A stretch of 64,000 bases of DNA from Lachnospiraceae bacterium UBA5899. Lineage in GTDB: Bacteria; Bacillota; Clostridia; Lachnospirales; Lachnospiraceae. The position numbers and the translations under genes are program-made. The notes under the pieces are model-generated. The model did not search any database and was not told the origin of the DNA. It worked only from the letters and a program-made list of their open reading frames with translations. Location: positions 27,234 through 91,233 of the forward strand of contig DJEL01000046.1 of assembly GCA_002432425.1 (NCBI GenBank), written 5' to 3'. Positions within the stretch are counted from its first letter, which is position 1; each line of letters starts with the position of its first letter. Positions 35,643 to 44,300 of the stretch are shown here, piece by piece.

Positions 35643-35676
35643 CCCCATGATTATTTTTTAGTCATGGGGATTTTTC
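35643..35676 (+). terminator. Terminator after the GH13-TetR unit
   Basis: CCCCATGA and TCATGGGG arms (35643-35650, 35662-35669) followed by ATTTTTCT. Confidence 0.8.
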
Positions 35677-35794
35677 TGTCTATGGTTTTTTCTCCCGAAT
35701 GCAGGTATAGTAAAACCATCGAAAGGAAAAAATAAATTGATTTTCCTATTCACATGAAACAAAAACCAACAACCATCAACAGGAGGTAATGATT

Positions 35795-37588
35795 ATGTAT
35801 TACGGAGCAGGAACTTATGAAGCATTTGCACATCCGGAGAAACCGGAAGGCGTTGACAGAAAATCAGCTTATATTATCGGTACCGGTCTTGCCGGACTGG
35901 CTGCGGCATTTTATCTCGTAAGAGACGGTCAGATGAAGGGTGAACGTATTCACCTGTTGGAAAAATTAGACCTGGCAGGCGGCAGCTGCGACGGCCGCAA
36001 GGATATCACAAAGGGCTTCTATATGAGAGGCGGACGTGAAATGGACAACCATTTTGAATGTATGTGGGATATGTTCCGCGACGTTCCTTCCATCGAGACC
36101 CCGGAGGTTTCCGTACTGGATGAGTATTACTGGTTAAACAAGCATGACCCCAACTATTCTCTTTGCCGTGCTTCCGTCAACTGCGGCGAGGATGCTCACA
36201 CCGACAAGAAGTTCTGTCTGGACAAGGCTTCCGCACTGGCACTTTCCAAATTGTTCATGACACCGGAAAAAGACCTGGAAGACAAGAAGATTTCCGACGT
36301 TCTGCCGGACTCTTTCTGGGACACAAACTTCTGGCTTTACTGGCAGACCATGTTCGCTTTCCAGCGTTGGTCAAGCGCTCTCGAAATGAAGCGTTACCTT
36401 TGCAGATATGTGCATCATATTGACGGACTGCCCGACTTCAGTGCTCTCCGTTTCACCAAGTACAACCAGTTTGAAAGCATGATTCTTCCTCTGGTAAAAT
36501 ACCTGGAAGCACACGGTGTCCGCATCGAATACGGCATGGATGTAAAGAATGTCATTATTGAAAATGCCGGCGACAAAAAGATTGCTCAGAAGATTATTTA
36601 TATCAAAGACGGTAAGGAAGAAGAAATCGGTCTGACCGAGGATGATCTGGTATTCATTACCAACGGCTGCTGCACCGATACTTCCTGCTACGGCGACCAG
36701 ACCCACAAGCCCGACCTTTCCGGCGTAAAGAACGGTGCCGGCGAATCCTGGGACCTCTGGAAGAATATCGCAAAGCAGGCAGTAAATGGCGAATACGGCA
36801 ATCCTGACAACTTCTGCGACGATTTTGAAGCCACCAACTGGATGAGTGCAACCGTGGAAACTTCCAACGAAGAAATCATTCAGCACATTATCAAAGTTTG
36901 TAAGAGAGACCCGAGAGCGGGCAAAGTTACCACCGGCGGTATCGTTACCGTAAAAGACAGCACCGACAACTGGTATCTTTCCTGGACCATTAACCGTCAG
37001 CCCCAGTTCAAGGCACAGAATAAGGATTCCGTCTTAATCTGGGTATACGCTCTTTCCACCAACAAGGAAGGCAACTATGTAAAGAAAGCGATGCGCGACT
37101 GTACCGGTGAAGAAGTGTGCAAGGAATGGCTCTACCACATCGGTATTCCCACTTCCGAAATCGATGACCTGGCTAAAAACGCCTGCAACACCACGACCTG
37201 CTTCATGCCGTTCATCAATGCATTCTTCCAGCCCAGAAAGAAATCCGACCGTCCTCTGGTCGTACCCGAAGGCTCTGTAAACTTCGCTTTCTTAGGCCAG
37301 TTTGCCGAAACACCGAGGGACACCATCTTCACCACCGAGTACTCCATCCGTACCGGTATGGAAGCGGTTTACACCCTGCTTAATGTGGACCGTGCCGTTC
37401 CCGAAGTATGGGGCAGCCAGTATGATGTCCGTGAACTGCTTCGTGCCTGCTACTACGCTATCGACAAGAAGCCCATTTCCGAAGCTAAGCTTTCCTTCAA
37501 GGAAAAGGAAATGTTAAAGGTTGTCTTAAAGAAAGTAAAAGACACCGATATCGAACTTCTGTTAAAGGAAAGCGGACTGATTGAGTAA
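35795..37588 (+). CDS. ohyA: Oleate hydratase (myosin-cross-reactive antigen family)
   Basis: A 597-residue FAD enzyme that adds water to the cis-9 double bond of oleate and linoleate to give 10-hydroxy fatty acids, a detoxification step in gut Firmicutes. It begins MYYGAGTYEAFAHPEKP, has the dinucleotide motif GTGLAGLAAAFYLVRDG (near 28-45), the glycine-rich FAD loop RGGREMDNHFECMWDMF (near 80) and later family motifs SWTINRQPQF and FLGQFAE. Start at 35795 chosen because AGGAGG is eight bases upstream; an ATG two codons earlier is too close. Monocistronic between two terminators. Confidence 0.95.
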   Translation: MYYGAGTYEAFAHPEKPEGVDRKSAYIIGTGLAGLAAAFYLVRDGQMKGERIHLLEKLDLAGGSCDGRKDITKGFYMRGGREMDNHFECMWDMFRDVPSIETPEVSVLDEYYWLNKHDPNYSLCRASVNCGEDAHTDKKFCLDKASALALSKLFMTPEKDLEDKKISDVLPDSFWDTNFWLYWQTMFAFQRWSSALEMKRYLCRYVHHIDGLPDFSALRFTKYNQFESMILPLVKYLEAHGVRIEYGMDVKNVIIENAGDKKIAQKIIYIKDGKEEEIGLTEDDLVFITNGCCTDTSCYGDQTHKPDLSGVKNGAGESWDLWKNIAKQAVNGEYGNPDNFCDDFEATNWMSATVETSNEEIIQHIIKVCKRDPRAGKVTTGGIVTVKDSTDNWYLSWTINRQPQFKAQNKDSVLIWVYALSTNKEGNYVKKAMRDCTGEEVCKEWLYHIGIPTSEIDDLAKNACNTTTCFMPFINAFFQPRKKSDRPLVVPEGSVNFAFLGQFAETPRDTIFTTEYSIRTGMEAVYTLLNVDRAVPEVWGSQYDVRELLRACYYAIDKKPISEAKLSFKEKEMLKVVLKKVKDTDIELLLKESGLIE

Positions 37589-37629
37589 GCATTCTTCTCT
37601 CTCTATATATCACATGATTACCACAAACG

Positions 37630-37674
37630 GAACTCCCCCGGATAAAAGTCCGGGGGAGTTCTGTTCCTTTTTCC
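37630..37674 (+). terminator. Terminator after oleate hydratase gene
   Basis: Perfect 13-base arms GAACTCCCCCGGA and TCCGGGGGAGTTC (37630-37642, 37649-37661), then TGTTCCTTTTT. Confidence 0.85.
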
Positions 37675-37681
37675 GGTAAAA

Positions 37682-37903
37682 TCACACCCTTGCCGGCTCC
37701 CTGCCCGCAAGAATGGCTTCCACATCTTTGATGTCCATGTCCGTTGCCGCCGCTATCTGCTCCGCCGTGAAGCCGTTTTTGTGCATATTTCCTACAAGTC
37801 TGGCTTCCGTTTCTGCCGTACCCTTTGCTTTGCCCTTGACCTCTCCTCTGGCTTCGCCAATCGCAATGGCTTTCTCCTCAATTCCTTCACCCAAATTGCA
37901 CAT
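37682..37903 (-). CDS. Small protein, C-terminal remnant of an Rpn/PD-(D/E)XK transposase-like family
   Basis: A 73-residue frame: MCNLGEGIEEKAIAIGEARG, a Gly/Lys/Glu repeat (GEVKGKAKGTAE), then a helical end NMHKNGFTAEQIAAATDMD. This is the usual C-terminus of Rpn-family recombination-promoting nucleases in Clostridia; the nuclease domain is missing. Often such tails persist as free-standing small genes. Start at 37903 has AAGGA ten bases upstream. Could be expressed or simply decaying. Confidence 0.5.
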   Translation of the reverse strand: MCNLGEGIEEKAIAIGEARGEVKGKAKGTAETEARLVGNMHKNGFTAEQIAAATDMDIKDVEAILAGREPARV

Positions 37904-38015
37904 AACATTCACATCCTTCCCCCTTTGTTCAAATGTTCAAAAGGTATATTATCCGCAAAGTCATTCAGTTGTATCTATAATAACGTAAATTTACAAACTA
38001 TGCAAGGACAACTCT

Positions 38016-38044
38016 TTGATTTTTCTGCCAAAAAGTAGTATACT
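38016..38044 (+). promoter_or_regulatory. Promoter of degV-like gene
   Basis: TTGATT (38016-38021), 17-base spacer, TATACT (38039-38044). Confidence 0.75.
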
Positions 38045-38084
38045 AATAGCACTATTTTGAAATAAAAAGGAAAGGACCGACTCT

Positions 38085-38939
38085 ATGAATGTAAAGATTG
38101 TGGCAGACTCCACCTGTGATTTGTCTGCGGATTTGATTGAAAAGTATGACATTACCATTATTCCCCTTTGTATCGTAATGGGAGAAAACAGCTACTTTGA
38201 CGGCATTGAAACCACACCTGAAGAGATTTACAAATGGGCGGATGCCAACAAAACCACTCCCAAGACGGCTGCCGTCACCATCGACAATGCCACTTCCCTT
38301 TTGAAACCTTTCATGGATGAGGGCAGGGAAATTGTCTTTTTCGGCATTTCCACTCAGATGAGCACTACCTGCAATGTAGTTCGCCTGATTGGGGAAGATG
38401 CCGGTTATGACAAGCTGCATGTCATCGACTCCCAAAGCCTTTCCACCGGCATCGGCCTGCAGGTTCTTTATGCCGCCAGACTTTCCATGGCGGGAGAAAG
38501 CGCTGCCTCCATTGTGGAAAAAGTAGAAAAAAGAAGGTCTGCCGTCAGCGCCAGCTTTGTCATTGATACCCTGACCTACCTGTCCCGCGGCGGCCGCTGC
38601 AATTCCGTTACCGCCCTGCTTGCCAATACCTTAAAGCTGAAACCGGAAATTGTGGTAAAGGACGGCGCCATGATTGTGGCAAAAAAATACCGTGGTCAGC
38701 TTGGCTCCGTACTTTTGAAATATGTCAAAGACCAGGAAGAAGCGCTGCTTGCCGCCGATAAAAACTGTGTATTCATCACCCATTCCGGCTGCAGCGATGA
38801 CATTGTAGCGCCTGTAAAGGAATACTTAGAGAGCCTGTCCCATTTTGAAAATATCTATGTTACCAGAGCCGGCGGTGTGGTCAGCAGCCACTGCGGTCCC
38901 GGCACCTTAGGCGTTCTGTATTATACGGACGGCGAATAA
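38085..38939 (+). CDS. DegV-family fatty-acid-binding protein
   Basis: A 284-residue DegV protein, as in FakB subunits that present fatty acids to the kinase FakA. N-terminal VADSTCDLS, ligand-contact Ser/Thr stretch GISTQMSTTCNVV (near 85-97), TLTYLSRGGRCN (near 165) and C-terminal THSGCSDD and HCGPGTLGV. Length matches the family (about 280). The oleate hydratase gene is close by, but on a separate transcript. Which fatty acid it binds is unknown. Confidence 0.9.
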   Translation: MNVKIVADSTCDLSADLIEKYDITIIPLCIVMGENSYFDGIETTPEEIYKWADANKTTPKTAAVTIDNATSLLKPFMDEGREIVFFGISTQMSTTCNVVRLIGEDAGYDKLHVIDSQSLSTGIGLQVLYAARLSMAGESAASIVEKVEKRRSAVSASFVIDTLTYLSRGGRCNSVTALLANTLKLKPEIVVKDGAMIVAKKYRGQLGSVLLKYVKDQEEALLAADKNCVFITHSGCSDDIVAPVKEYLESLSHFENIYVTRAGGVVSSHCGPGTLGVLYYTDGE

Positions 38940-38973
38940 AGATTAGAATAAATATTAGTTCTTATAAATTGTC

Positions 38974-39035
38974 AAGGGCGTGTGGATTTTTTTGAGAGAA
39001 CCCCTCAAATCTTTTCCACACGCCCTTTCTTATTT
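38974..39035 (+). terminator. Terminator after degV-like gene
   Basis: Perfect 13-base arms AAGGGCGTGTGGA (38974-38986) and TCCACACGCCCTT (39015-39027), with an inner TTTGAG-CTCAAA stem, and TCTTATTTT after it. May also stop the converging sugar operon, less efficiently. Confidence 0.8.
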
Positions 39036-39094
39036 TCTTAATGCGTTTTGCTTCTCTTAATGCATTTTATTTCTCTTAATGCCGTTCTTAACCC

Positions 39095-40579
39095 TTATGC
39101 AAACGGATTTTCGGTCGGGTATCTTACGCCTGCGGGCTGGTTGTAGTCAAGGTCTTCGATGGGAACACCGATGTACTTGAATACTTCGTACAGAGCTTTA
39201 CCGAAGTGACCGAATGCCACTGCTCCGTGGTGAGGGAAGTTCTTTTCAATCAGAACGTGACGGTAAAATCTGCCCATTTCCGGAATAGCAAATACGCCGA
39301 TGCTGCCGAAGGACTTGGTGGCAACCGGAAGTACCTCGCCCTGTGCAATATAAGCGCGGAGCTTGCAGTCTGCGGTGCTCTGCAGACGGTAGAAGGTAAT
39401 GTCGCCGGGCATGATGTCGCCTTCGAGAGTACCGTTGGTAACTTCTTCGGGCAGGCTTCTTGCCATAATCATCTGGTTCTTCATGTTGCAGAATGCCAGC
39501 TTCTTGGAGCAGGTATTGCCGCAGTGGAAGCCCATGAAGGTATCCTTGTGGGTGTAAGGGAACTTGCCTTCGATAGACTCTTTGTACATATCAGCGGGAA
39601 CGCTGTTGTTGATGTCAAGCAGGGTAACGGCATCCTCGCTGACGCAGGCACCGATAAACTCGCTTAAGCAGCCGTAAATATCCACTTCACAGGATACGGG
39701 AATGCCCATACCGGTCAGACGGCTGTTTACATAGCAGGGAACAAAACCGAACTGTGTCTGGAATGCAGGCCAGCATTTTCCGGCAATCGCTACATACTTT
39801 CTGTAACCTCTGTGCTGTTCTACCCAGTCAAGAAGGGTCAGTTCGTACTGTGCCAGCTTAGGCAGGATTTCCGGCTTTAAGTTGCCCTTGCCAAGTTCTT
39901 CTTCCATTTCCTTTACCTTTGCGGGAATACGCTCGTCACCTGCATGCTTGTTGAATGCTTCAAACAGGTCAAGTTCGGAGTTTTCTTCGATTTCCACACC
40001 TAAATTGTAAAGCTGCTTAATGGGTGCGTTGCAGGCTAAGAAGTTAAGCGGTCTGGGACCGAAGCTGATAATCTTTAAATCGGAAAGACCGATGATGGCT
40101 CTTGCAATGGGTAAGAAGTCATGCAGCATGTCTGCACATTCTTCTGCCGTGCCAACGGGATATTCGGGAATATAAGCCTTTACGTTGCGGAGCTTTAAGT
40201 TGTAGCTGGCATTTAACATACCGCAGTAAGCATCGCCTCTGCCGCCGACTAAATCATTCTGGCTTTCTTCTGCTGCTGCGATGAACATAGCGGGGCCGTC
40301 AAAATGCTTTGCCAGTAAGGTCTCGCTGATTTCGGGACCAAAGTTTCCGAGATATACGCACAGAGCGTTGCAGCCTGCTTTTTTGATGTCTTCGAGTGCC
40401 TGTACCATATGGATTTCGCTTTCTACGATACAAACCGGGCACTCATACACATTGTCGGTGCCGAACTTTGCGGTATAGGCCTCCATCAGGGCCTTTCTTC
40501 TGTTGACTGATAAGCTTTCGGGGAAACAGTCACGGCTGACTGCAACCACACCTACTTTTACTTCGGGAAAATTACTCAT
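39095..40579 (-). CDS. L-fucose/L-arabinose isomerase family protein
   Basis: A 494-residue ketose-aldose isomerase-fold protein. N-terminal VKVGVVAVSRDCFPESLS, CVYLGNFGPEISETLLAK, the central GRGDAYCGM, and C-terminal GAVAFGHFGKALYEVFKYIGV match proteins annotated as fucose isomerase in Lachnospiraceae; it is about 100 residues shorter than E. coli FucI. Last gene of a three-gene unit after xylulokinase and DUF4867. The AAGGAGG eight bases before the ATG at 40579 fixes the start. The kinase next to it suggests the product ketose is xylulose- or fuculose-like; actual sugar unknown. Confidence 0.8.
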   Translation of the reverse strand: MSNFPEVKVGVVAVSRDCFPESLSVNRRKALMEAYTAKFGTDNVYECPVCIVESEIHMVQALEDIKKAGCNALCVYLGNFGPEISETLLAKHFDGPAMFIAAAEESQNDLVGGRGDAYCGMLNASYNLKLRNVKAYIPEYPVGTAEECADMLHDFLPIARAIIGLSDLKIISFGPRPLNFLACNAPIKQLYNLGVEIEENSELDLFEAFNKHAGDERIPAKVKEMEEELGKGNLKPEILPKLAQYELTLLDWVEQHRGYRKYVAIAGKCWPAFQTQFGFVPCYVNSRLTGMGIPVSCEVDIYGCLSEFIGACVSEDAVTLLDINNSVPADMYKESIEGKFPYTHKDTFMGFHCGNTCSKKLAFCNMKNQMIMARSLPEEVTNGTLEGDIMPGDITFYRLQSTADCKLRAYIAQGEVLPVATKSFGSIGVFAIPEMGRFYRHVLIEKNFPHHGAVAFGHFGKALYEVFKYIGVPIEDLDYNQPAGVRYPTENPFA

Positions 40580-40639
40580 TTTTATATCCTCCTTGTTTTC
40601 TTGTTCGTTTTCTTGTTTCATTCTCTCATTTTGTTATAC

Positions 40640-41275
40640 TTACAGGCTTAAATTTTCGCCCTTAAGACCTAAGAAAGAGCCTTCGGGAAGTCCGCCTTCC
40701 GCATGGCCGATTAACCACTTGTTGACTGCCGTAAGCAGGGCATCTTCATTGGGAGCCTTGCCGTTTTCTACCTTGCCATGGGCTGCTTTTAATTCGTAAT
40801 TGGTGCCCTTCGGAAGAACAACCGCTACCTGGAAGCCGCCGTCCTCTACATGGCAGGGTGCATAGTGCAGGGTGGTTGCATAGATTTCCACTGCAGTACC
40901 TGCGTGTACTAAGAATGCCTCTACCTTGGATGTATCATAGGTAAAATCTGCTTCCACATCCTGTAGGGAACCGAGCATCAGTACCGCGTCCTCTGCAGCA
41001 ATGTTGATTTCGGAATCTCTGTGATATTCCAGTGCGTTTAACTTTTTGTTGTGACCGTTGCAGTAACCGATCTGAATAGGCATTTCTCCGTAAATAACCT
41101 TGGACAGTTCTTCCTTTACAGGCAGCTTTTCCAGACTTTCCACAGAGGGTTCATAAACCACATCTGCGGGAATGGGAGTTTCTTTTAACGCTGCAACAAG
41201 CTCTGTCACATCCACATGGCTGATGACGCGGCCGTATTTTCTAAATGCCGCATCCGTAACTTTTTTAATTTCCAT
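40640..41275 (-). CDS. DUF4867 family protein, cupin-like
   Basis: A 211-residue soluble protein. The middle (NALEYHRDSEINIAAEDAVL and VHAGTAVEIYATTLHYAPCH) looks like a double-stranded beta-helix with candidate metal ligands His and Glu, resembling D-lyxose or ureidoglycolate-lyase-like cupins. I recall this family beside fucose-isomerase-like and FGGY kinase genes, as here. It may be a mutarotase or isomerase helper; activity unknown. 36 bases separate it from the kinase and 60 from the isomerase gene. Confidence 0.75.
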   Translation of the reverse strand: MEIKKVTDAAFRKYGRVISHVDVTELVAALKETPIPADVVYEPSVESLEKLPVKEELSKVIYGEMPIQIGYCNGHNKKLNALEYHRDSEINIAAEDAVLMLGSLQDVEADFTYDTSKVEAFLVHAGTAVEIYATTLHYAPCHVEDGGFQVAVVLPKGTNYELKAAHGKVENGKAPNEDALLTAVNKWLIGHAEGGLPEGSFLGLKGENLSL

Positions 41276-41311
41276 CTCTCCACCAAATCCTTTCTTTTTG
41301 CAGTGCTGTTT

Positions 41312-42781
41312 TTATTTTATCACATCAAATACCGGTTTCAGCGCCGGATAAATCTGTCTGAACTGTGCGTATTTTTCGTCGTATTTTGCGGCAATGGCGG
41401 GATCCGGTTCAATGGTATCCACTACCTTCACCATCTTTTCGGCAATCTCTTCCACACTGCCGTAAACACCGCAGCCTACCGCTGCCAGCATAGCCGCTCC
41501 CAGTGCAGGGCCCTCTTCACTCTCGATTTTGTCAACCTTTAAGTTCAAAATATTGGCAATCATCTTACACCACAACGGACTCTTGGCACCGCCGCCGCAG
41601 ATTTTGGTGCGGGTAATGGGAATGCCCAGGCTCTTTGCCACCTCCAGGGAGTCCCTCAATGCAAAGGCTACGCCCTCAAGCACTGCCTGTGTCATATCTT
41701 CTCTTGTGGTATCCATGGTAATGCCGGTAAACGTGCCTCTGGCATTGGGATTGTTATGCGGAGACCGCTCTCCCATGAGATACGGCAGGAAGAATACATG
41801 GTTTTCTCCCAGTTTGTCAATACCTTCCTGTTCCTTTGCATATTCCTTGGTTTTCAGGATTTCATCCATCCACCATTTGTTGCAGGATGCTGCGGAAAGC
41901 ATGCAGCCCATCAGATGATAGGTGCCGTCCGCATGGTCAAAGGAATGCAGGGCATTATTTTTGTCCACGCCGAACTTCCGGGAGGAAATAAAAATTGTGC
42001 CGCTGGTTCCTAAGGAAATATTGCATCGGCCGTCTCCTACGGTGCCGGTACCCACGGCTGCCGCCGCATTGTCGCCCGCTCCGGCAATCACCTTTACCGC
42101 AGCCGGAATGCCCAGCTCCTCCGCTACCTCTTTTTTCAGGGTGCCGACCGCTTCATAGCTTTCGTAAACCTTTGCCAGCCACTCGGGCTTCACACTGCAG
42201 ATTTCGCACATCTCTTTGGACCAGGTCCGGTTCTTTACATCAAAGAGAAGCATGCCGGATGCATCGGAAACATCGGTGCAGTGTACGCCGGACAGCTTGT
42301 ATGCCAGATAATCCTTCGGCAGCATGATTTTCTTAATTCTTGCAAAATTTTCCGGTTCTTTATTTTTTACCCACAAAATCTTGGGTGCCGTAAATCCGGT
42401 AAAGGAAATGTTTGCCGTATATTCGGAAAGCTTTTCCTTACCGATTACATTGTTCAGATAATCGCATTCTTCGTAGGTTCTGCCGTCGTTCCACAAAAGA
42501 GCGGGACGGATGACTTCATCGTTTTCGTCCAAAAGCACCAGACCGTGCATCTGTCCGCCGAAGCTGATGCCGGCAACCTCTTCCTTATTTTCATCCTTAA
42601 GCAGTTCCTTCAGTCCGTCCATCGACTGTATGTACCAGTCCTCCGGCTTCTGCTCCGACCAGCCGGGATGTGGGAAATACAGAGGATATTCCCGGGAAAC
42701 CGTCTTCTTGATTTTACCATTTTCGTCCATCAGTAAAAGCTTTACTGCGGAGGTTCCTAAATCCACACCAATAAACAGCAT
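41312..42781 (-). CDS. xylB: FGGY carbohydrate kinase, xylulokinase-like
   Basis: A 489-residue FGGY kinase. ATP/sugar motifs: GVDLGTSAVKLLLMDENG at the N-terminus, SFGGQMHGLVLLD (near 80), catalytic Asp region AGAGDNAAAAVGTG (near 235), and the second ATPase signature KICGGGAKSPLWCKMIANIL (near 400). The MHG motif is typical of xylulokinases. First gene of the sugar unit. Start at 42781 has AAAGGA seven bases upstream; a longer frame by eight residues is unlikely. Confidence 0.88.
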   Translation of the reverse strand: MLFIGVDLGTSAVKLLLMDENGKIKKTVSREYPLYFPHPGWSEQKPEDWYIQSMDGLKELLKDENKEEVAGISFGGQMHGLVLLDENDEVIRPALLWNDGRTYEECDYLNNVIGKEKLSEYTANISFTGFTAPKILWVKNKEPENFARIKKIMLPKDYLAYKLSGVHCTDVSDASGMLLFDVKNRTWSKEMCEICSVKPEWLAKVYESYEAVGTLKKEVAEELGIPAAVKVIAGAGDNAAAAVGTGTVGDGRCNISLGTSGTIFISSRKFGVDKNNALHSFDHADGTYHLMGCMLSAASCNKWWMDEILKTKEYAKEQEGIDKLGENHVFFLPYLMGERSPHNNPNARGTFTGITMDTTREDMTQAVLEGVAFALRDSLEVAKSLGIPITRTKICGGGAKSPLWCKMIANILNLKVDKIESEEGPALGAAMLAAVGCGVYGSVEEIAEKMVKVVDTIEPDPAIAAKYDEKYAQFRQIYPALKPVFDVIK

Positions 42782-42846
42782 ATTCGTATCCTTTCCGGTT
42801 TTCATTTGTCTGCCGTATCTGTTTGCAGACTTTCACATCTAAAAAA

Positions 42847-42876
42847 ATTATACCGTATCCGCAGGAGAAAAAACAA
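42847..42876 (-). promoter_or_regulatory. Promoter of the xylB-DUF4867-isomerase unit
   Basis: Minus strand TTGTTT (42871-42876), 18-base spacer, perfect TATAAT (42847-42852). Confidence 0.7.
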
Positions 42877-42911
42877 CCGACTTTTTCTATAAGAAATACC
42901 TATAAAATTAG

Positions 42912-42939
42912 TTACAATTTTGAGAAATCATGATACACT
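42912..42939 (+). promoter_or_regulatory. Promoter of aroA
   Basis: TTACAA (42912-42917), 16-base spacer, TACACT (42934-42939) preceded by an extended -10 TG. Confidence 0.55.
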
Positions 42940-42977
42940 GAACAAAGATTCAGTCTTTGGAAGGAATGAAGATTTTT

Positions 42978-44285
42978 ATGATAAGTGTTTCCGAATATCC
43001 CGTGCCTGTCCTGACAGGTGATTTTTCCCATAAAACCATACATGTAAAGGTTCCCGGCTCCAAGAGCATCACCAACCGCGCCCTGCTTCTTGCCATGCTT
43101 GCCGACGGAGAAAGCCATCTCACCGGCGCCCAGTTTTCCGAGGATTCTTCTCATTTTTTACAATGTCTTTCGGATTTGTCCTTTGATGTGGCATCCCAGC
43201 CCAAGACCGGTGAAGTTTCCGTGCACGGACTTTCCGGCAGGCTGCCCGTAAAGAAAGCCTCCCTGTACGTGGGAAGTGCCGGCACCGCCGCCCGCTTTCT
43301 GTCCGCCGTACTCGGTGTGTCGGAGGGCGAGTTCTTTCTGGATGCTTCCGAACAGATGAAAAAAAGACCCATGGCACCGCTGCTTTCCGCCTTACAGTCC
43401 GTCGGCTGTGACATTTCCTTTGCGGAAAAAGAGGGTTATTTTCCCTTTACCCTGCATGCCCGCGGATTTCAGAATACGGATCTTACCATTGATATTGACA
43501 AAAGCAGCCAGTTTTTAAGTGCTCTTTTAATCGCCGCTCCCCTGGCAAAAGAGGATGTAAAAATCAAAGTGGAGGGTACACACGGTATGGCTTATATCGA
43601 AATGACCTGCCGCATGATGGAACAGTTCGGCGTTCGGACAGAGCATCCTTCCCCGGACACTTTCCTTATTAAAGCCGGTCAGACTTACCGGGCACAGGAT
43701 TATGCCATTGAACCGGACGTTTCCGCCGCCTGCTATTTTTATGCATTGGCTGCCCTGTCCGGCTGCAGTATCATTGTGGACGGCGTACCCGAGCATTCCC
43801 TGCAGGGCGATACCGAATTTTTAAGCATCCTAAAAAAAATGGGCTGCCTTGTTACCCGGACAAATGAGGGCATCTGCGTAACCGGACCTTCCGGCAGGCT
43901 GCACGGACTCACCGTGGACATGTCCGCCTGCTCCGACCAGGCAATTACCCTTGCCGCCATCGCACCGTTTGCCGACAGTCCCGTTACCATTACCGGCATC
44001 GGTCACATCCGCGGACAGGAAAGCGACCGTTTAAGCGCCATTGCCGAAAATCTTACCGCCATGGGTATCCGTTGTGAGGAGAGAGCCGACTCCATAACCA
44101 TTTATCCCGGAATGCCGAAACCAGCCCATATAAAAACCCATGACGATCATCGACTCGCCATGGGCTTTGCCATTACCGGTTTATTCGCGGAAGGCATTGT
44201 CATTGAAAATCCTTCCTGCTGCAAGAAAACCTTTGCAGAATTCTTTGAATGCCTGGAAGAGACTGTGAAAAATCTGCAGAAGTAA
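42978..44285 (+). CDS. aroA: 3-phosphoshikimate 1-carboxyvinyltransferase (EPSP synthase)
   Basis: A 435-residue enzyme of the shikimate pathway joining shikimate-3-phosphate and PEP. Motifs: KVPGSKSITNRALLLAML (substrate Lys and Ser), GSAGTAARFLSAVLG, ASEQMKKRPM, QFLSALLIAAPL, and the C-terminal KTHDDHRLAMGFAI. It stands alone, without other aro genes nearby. The start is uncertain: a TTG at 42957, ATG at 42966 and ATG at 42978 are in frame; GGAAGGA directly abuts the second, so the third is most plausible. Confidence 0.93.
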   Translation: MISVSEYPVPVLTGDFSHKTIHVKVPGSKSITNRALLLAMLADGESHLTGAQFSEDSSHFLQCLSDLSFDVASQPKTGEVSVHGLSGRLPVKKASLYVGSAGTAARFLSAVLGVSEGEFFLDASEQMKKRPMAPLLSALQSVGCDISFAEKEGYFPFTLHARGFQNTDLTIDIDKSSQFLSALLIAAPLAKEDVKIKVEGTHGMAYIEMTCRMMEQFGVRTEHPSPDTFLIKAGQTYRAQDYAIEPDVSAACYFYALAALSGCSIIVDGVPEHSLQGDTEFLSILKKMGCLVTRTNEGICVTGPSGRLHGLTVDMSACSDQAITLAAIAPFADSPVTITGIGHIRGQESDRLSAIAENLTAMGIRCEERADSITIYPGMPKPAHIKTHDDHRLAMGFAITGLFAEGIVIENPSCCKKTFAEFFECLEETVKNLQK

Positions 44286-44300
44286 CATATAACGCGTGTT

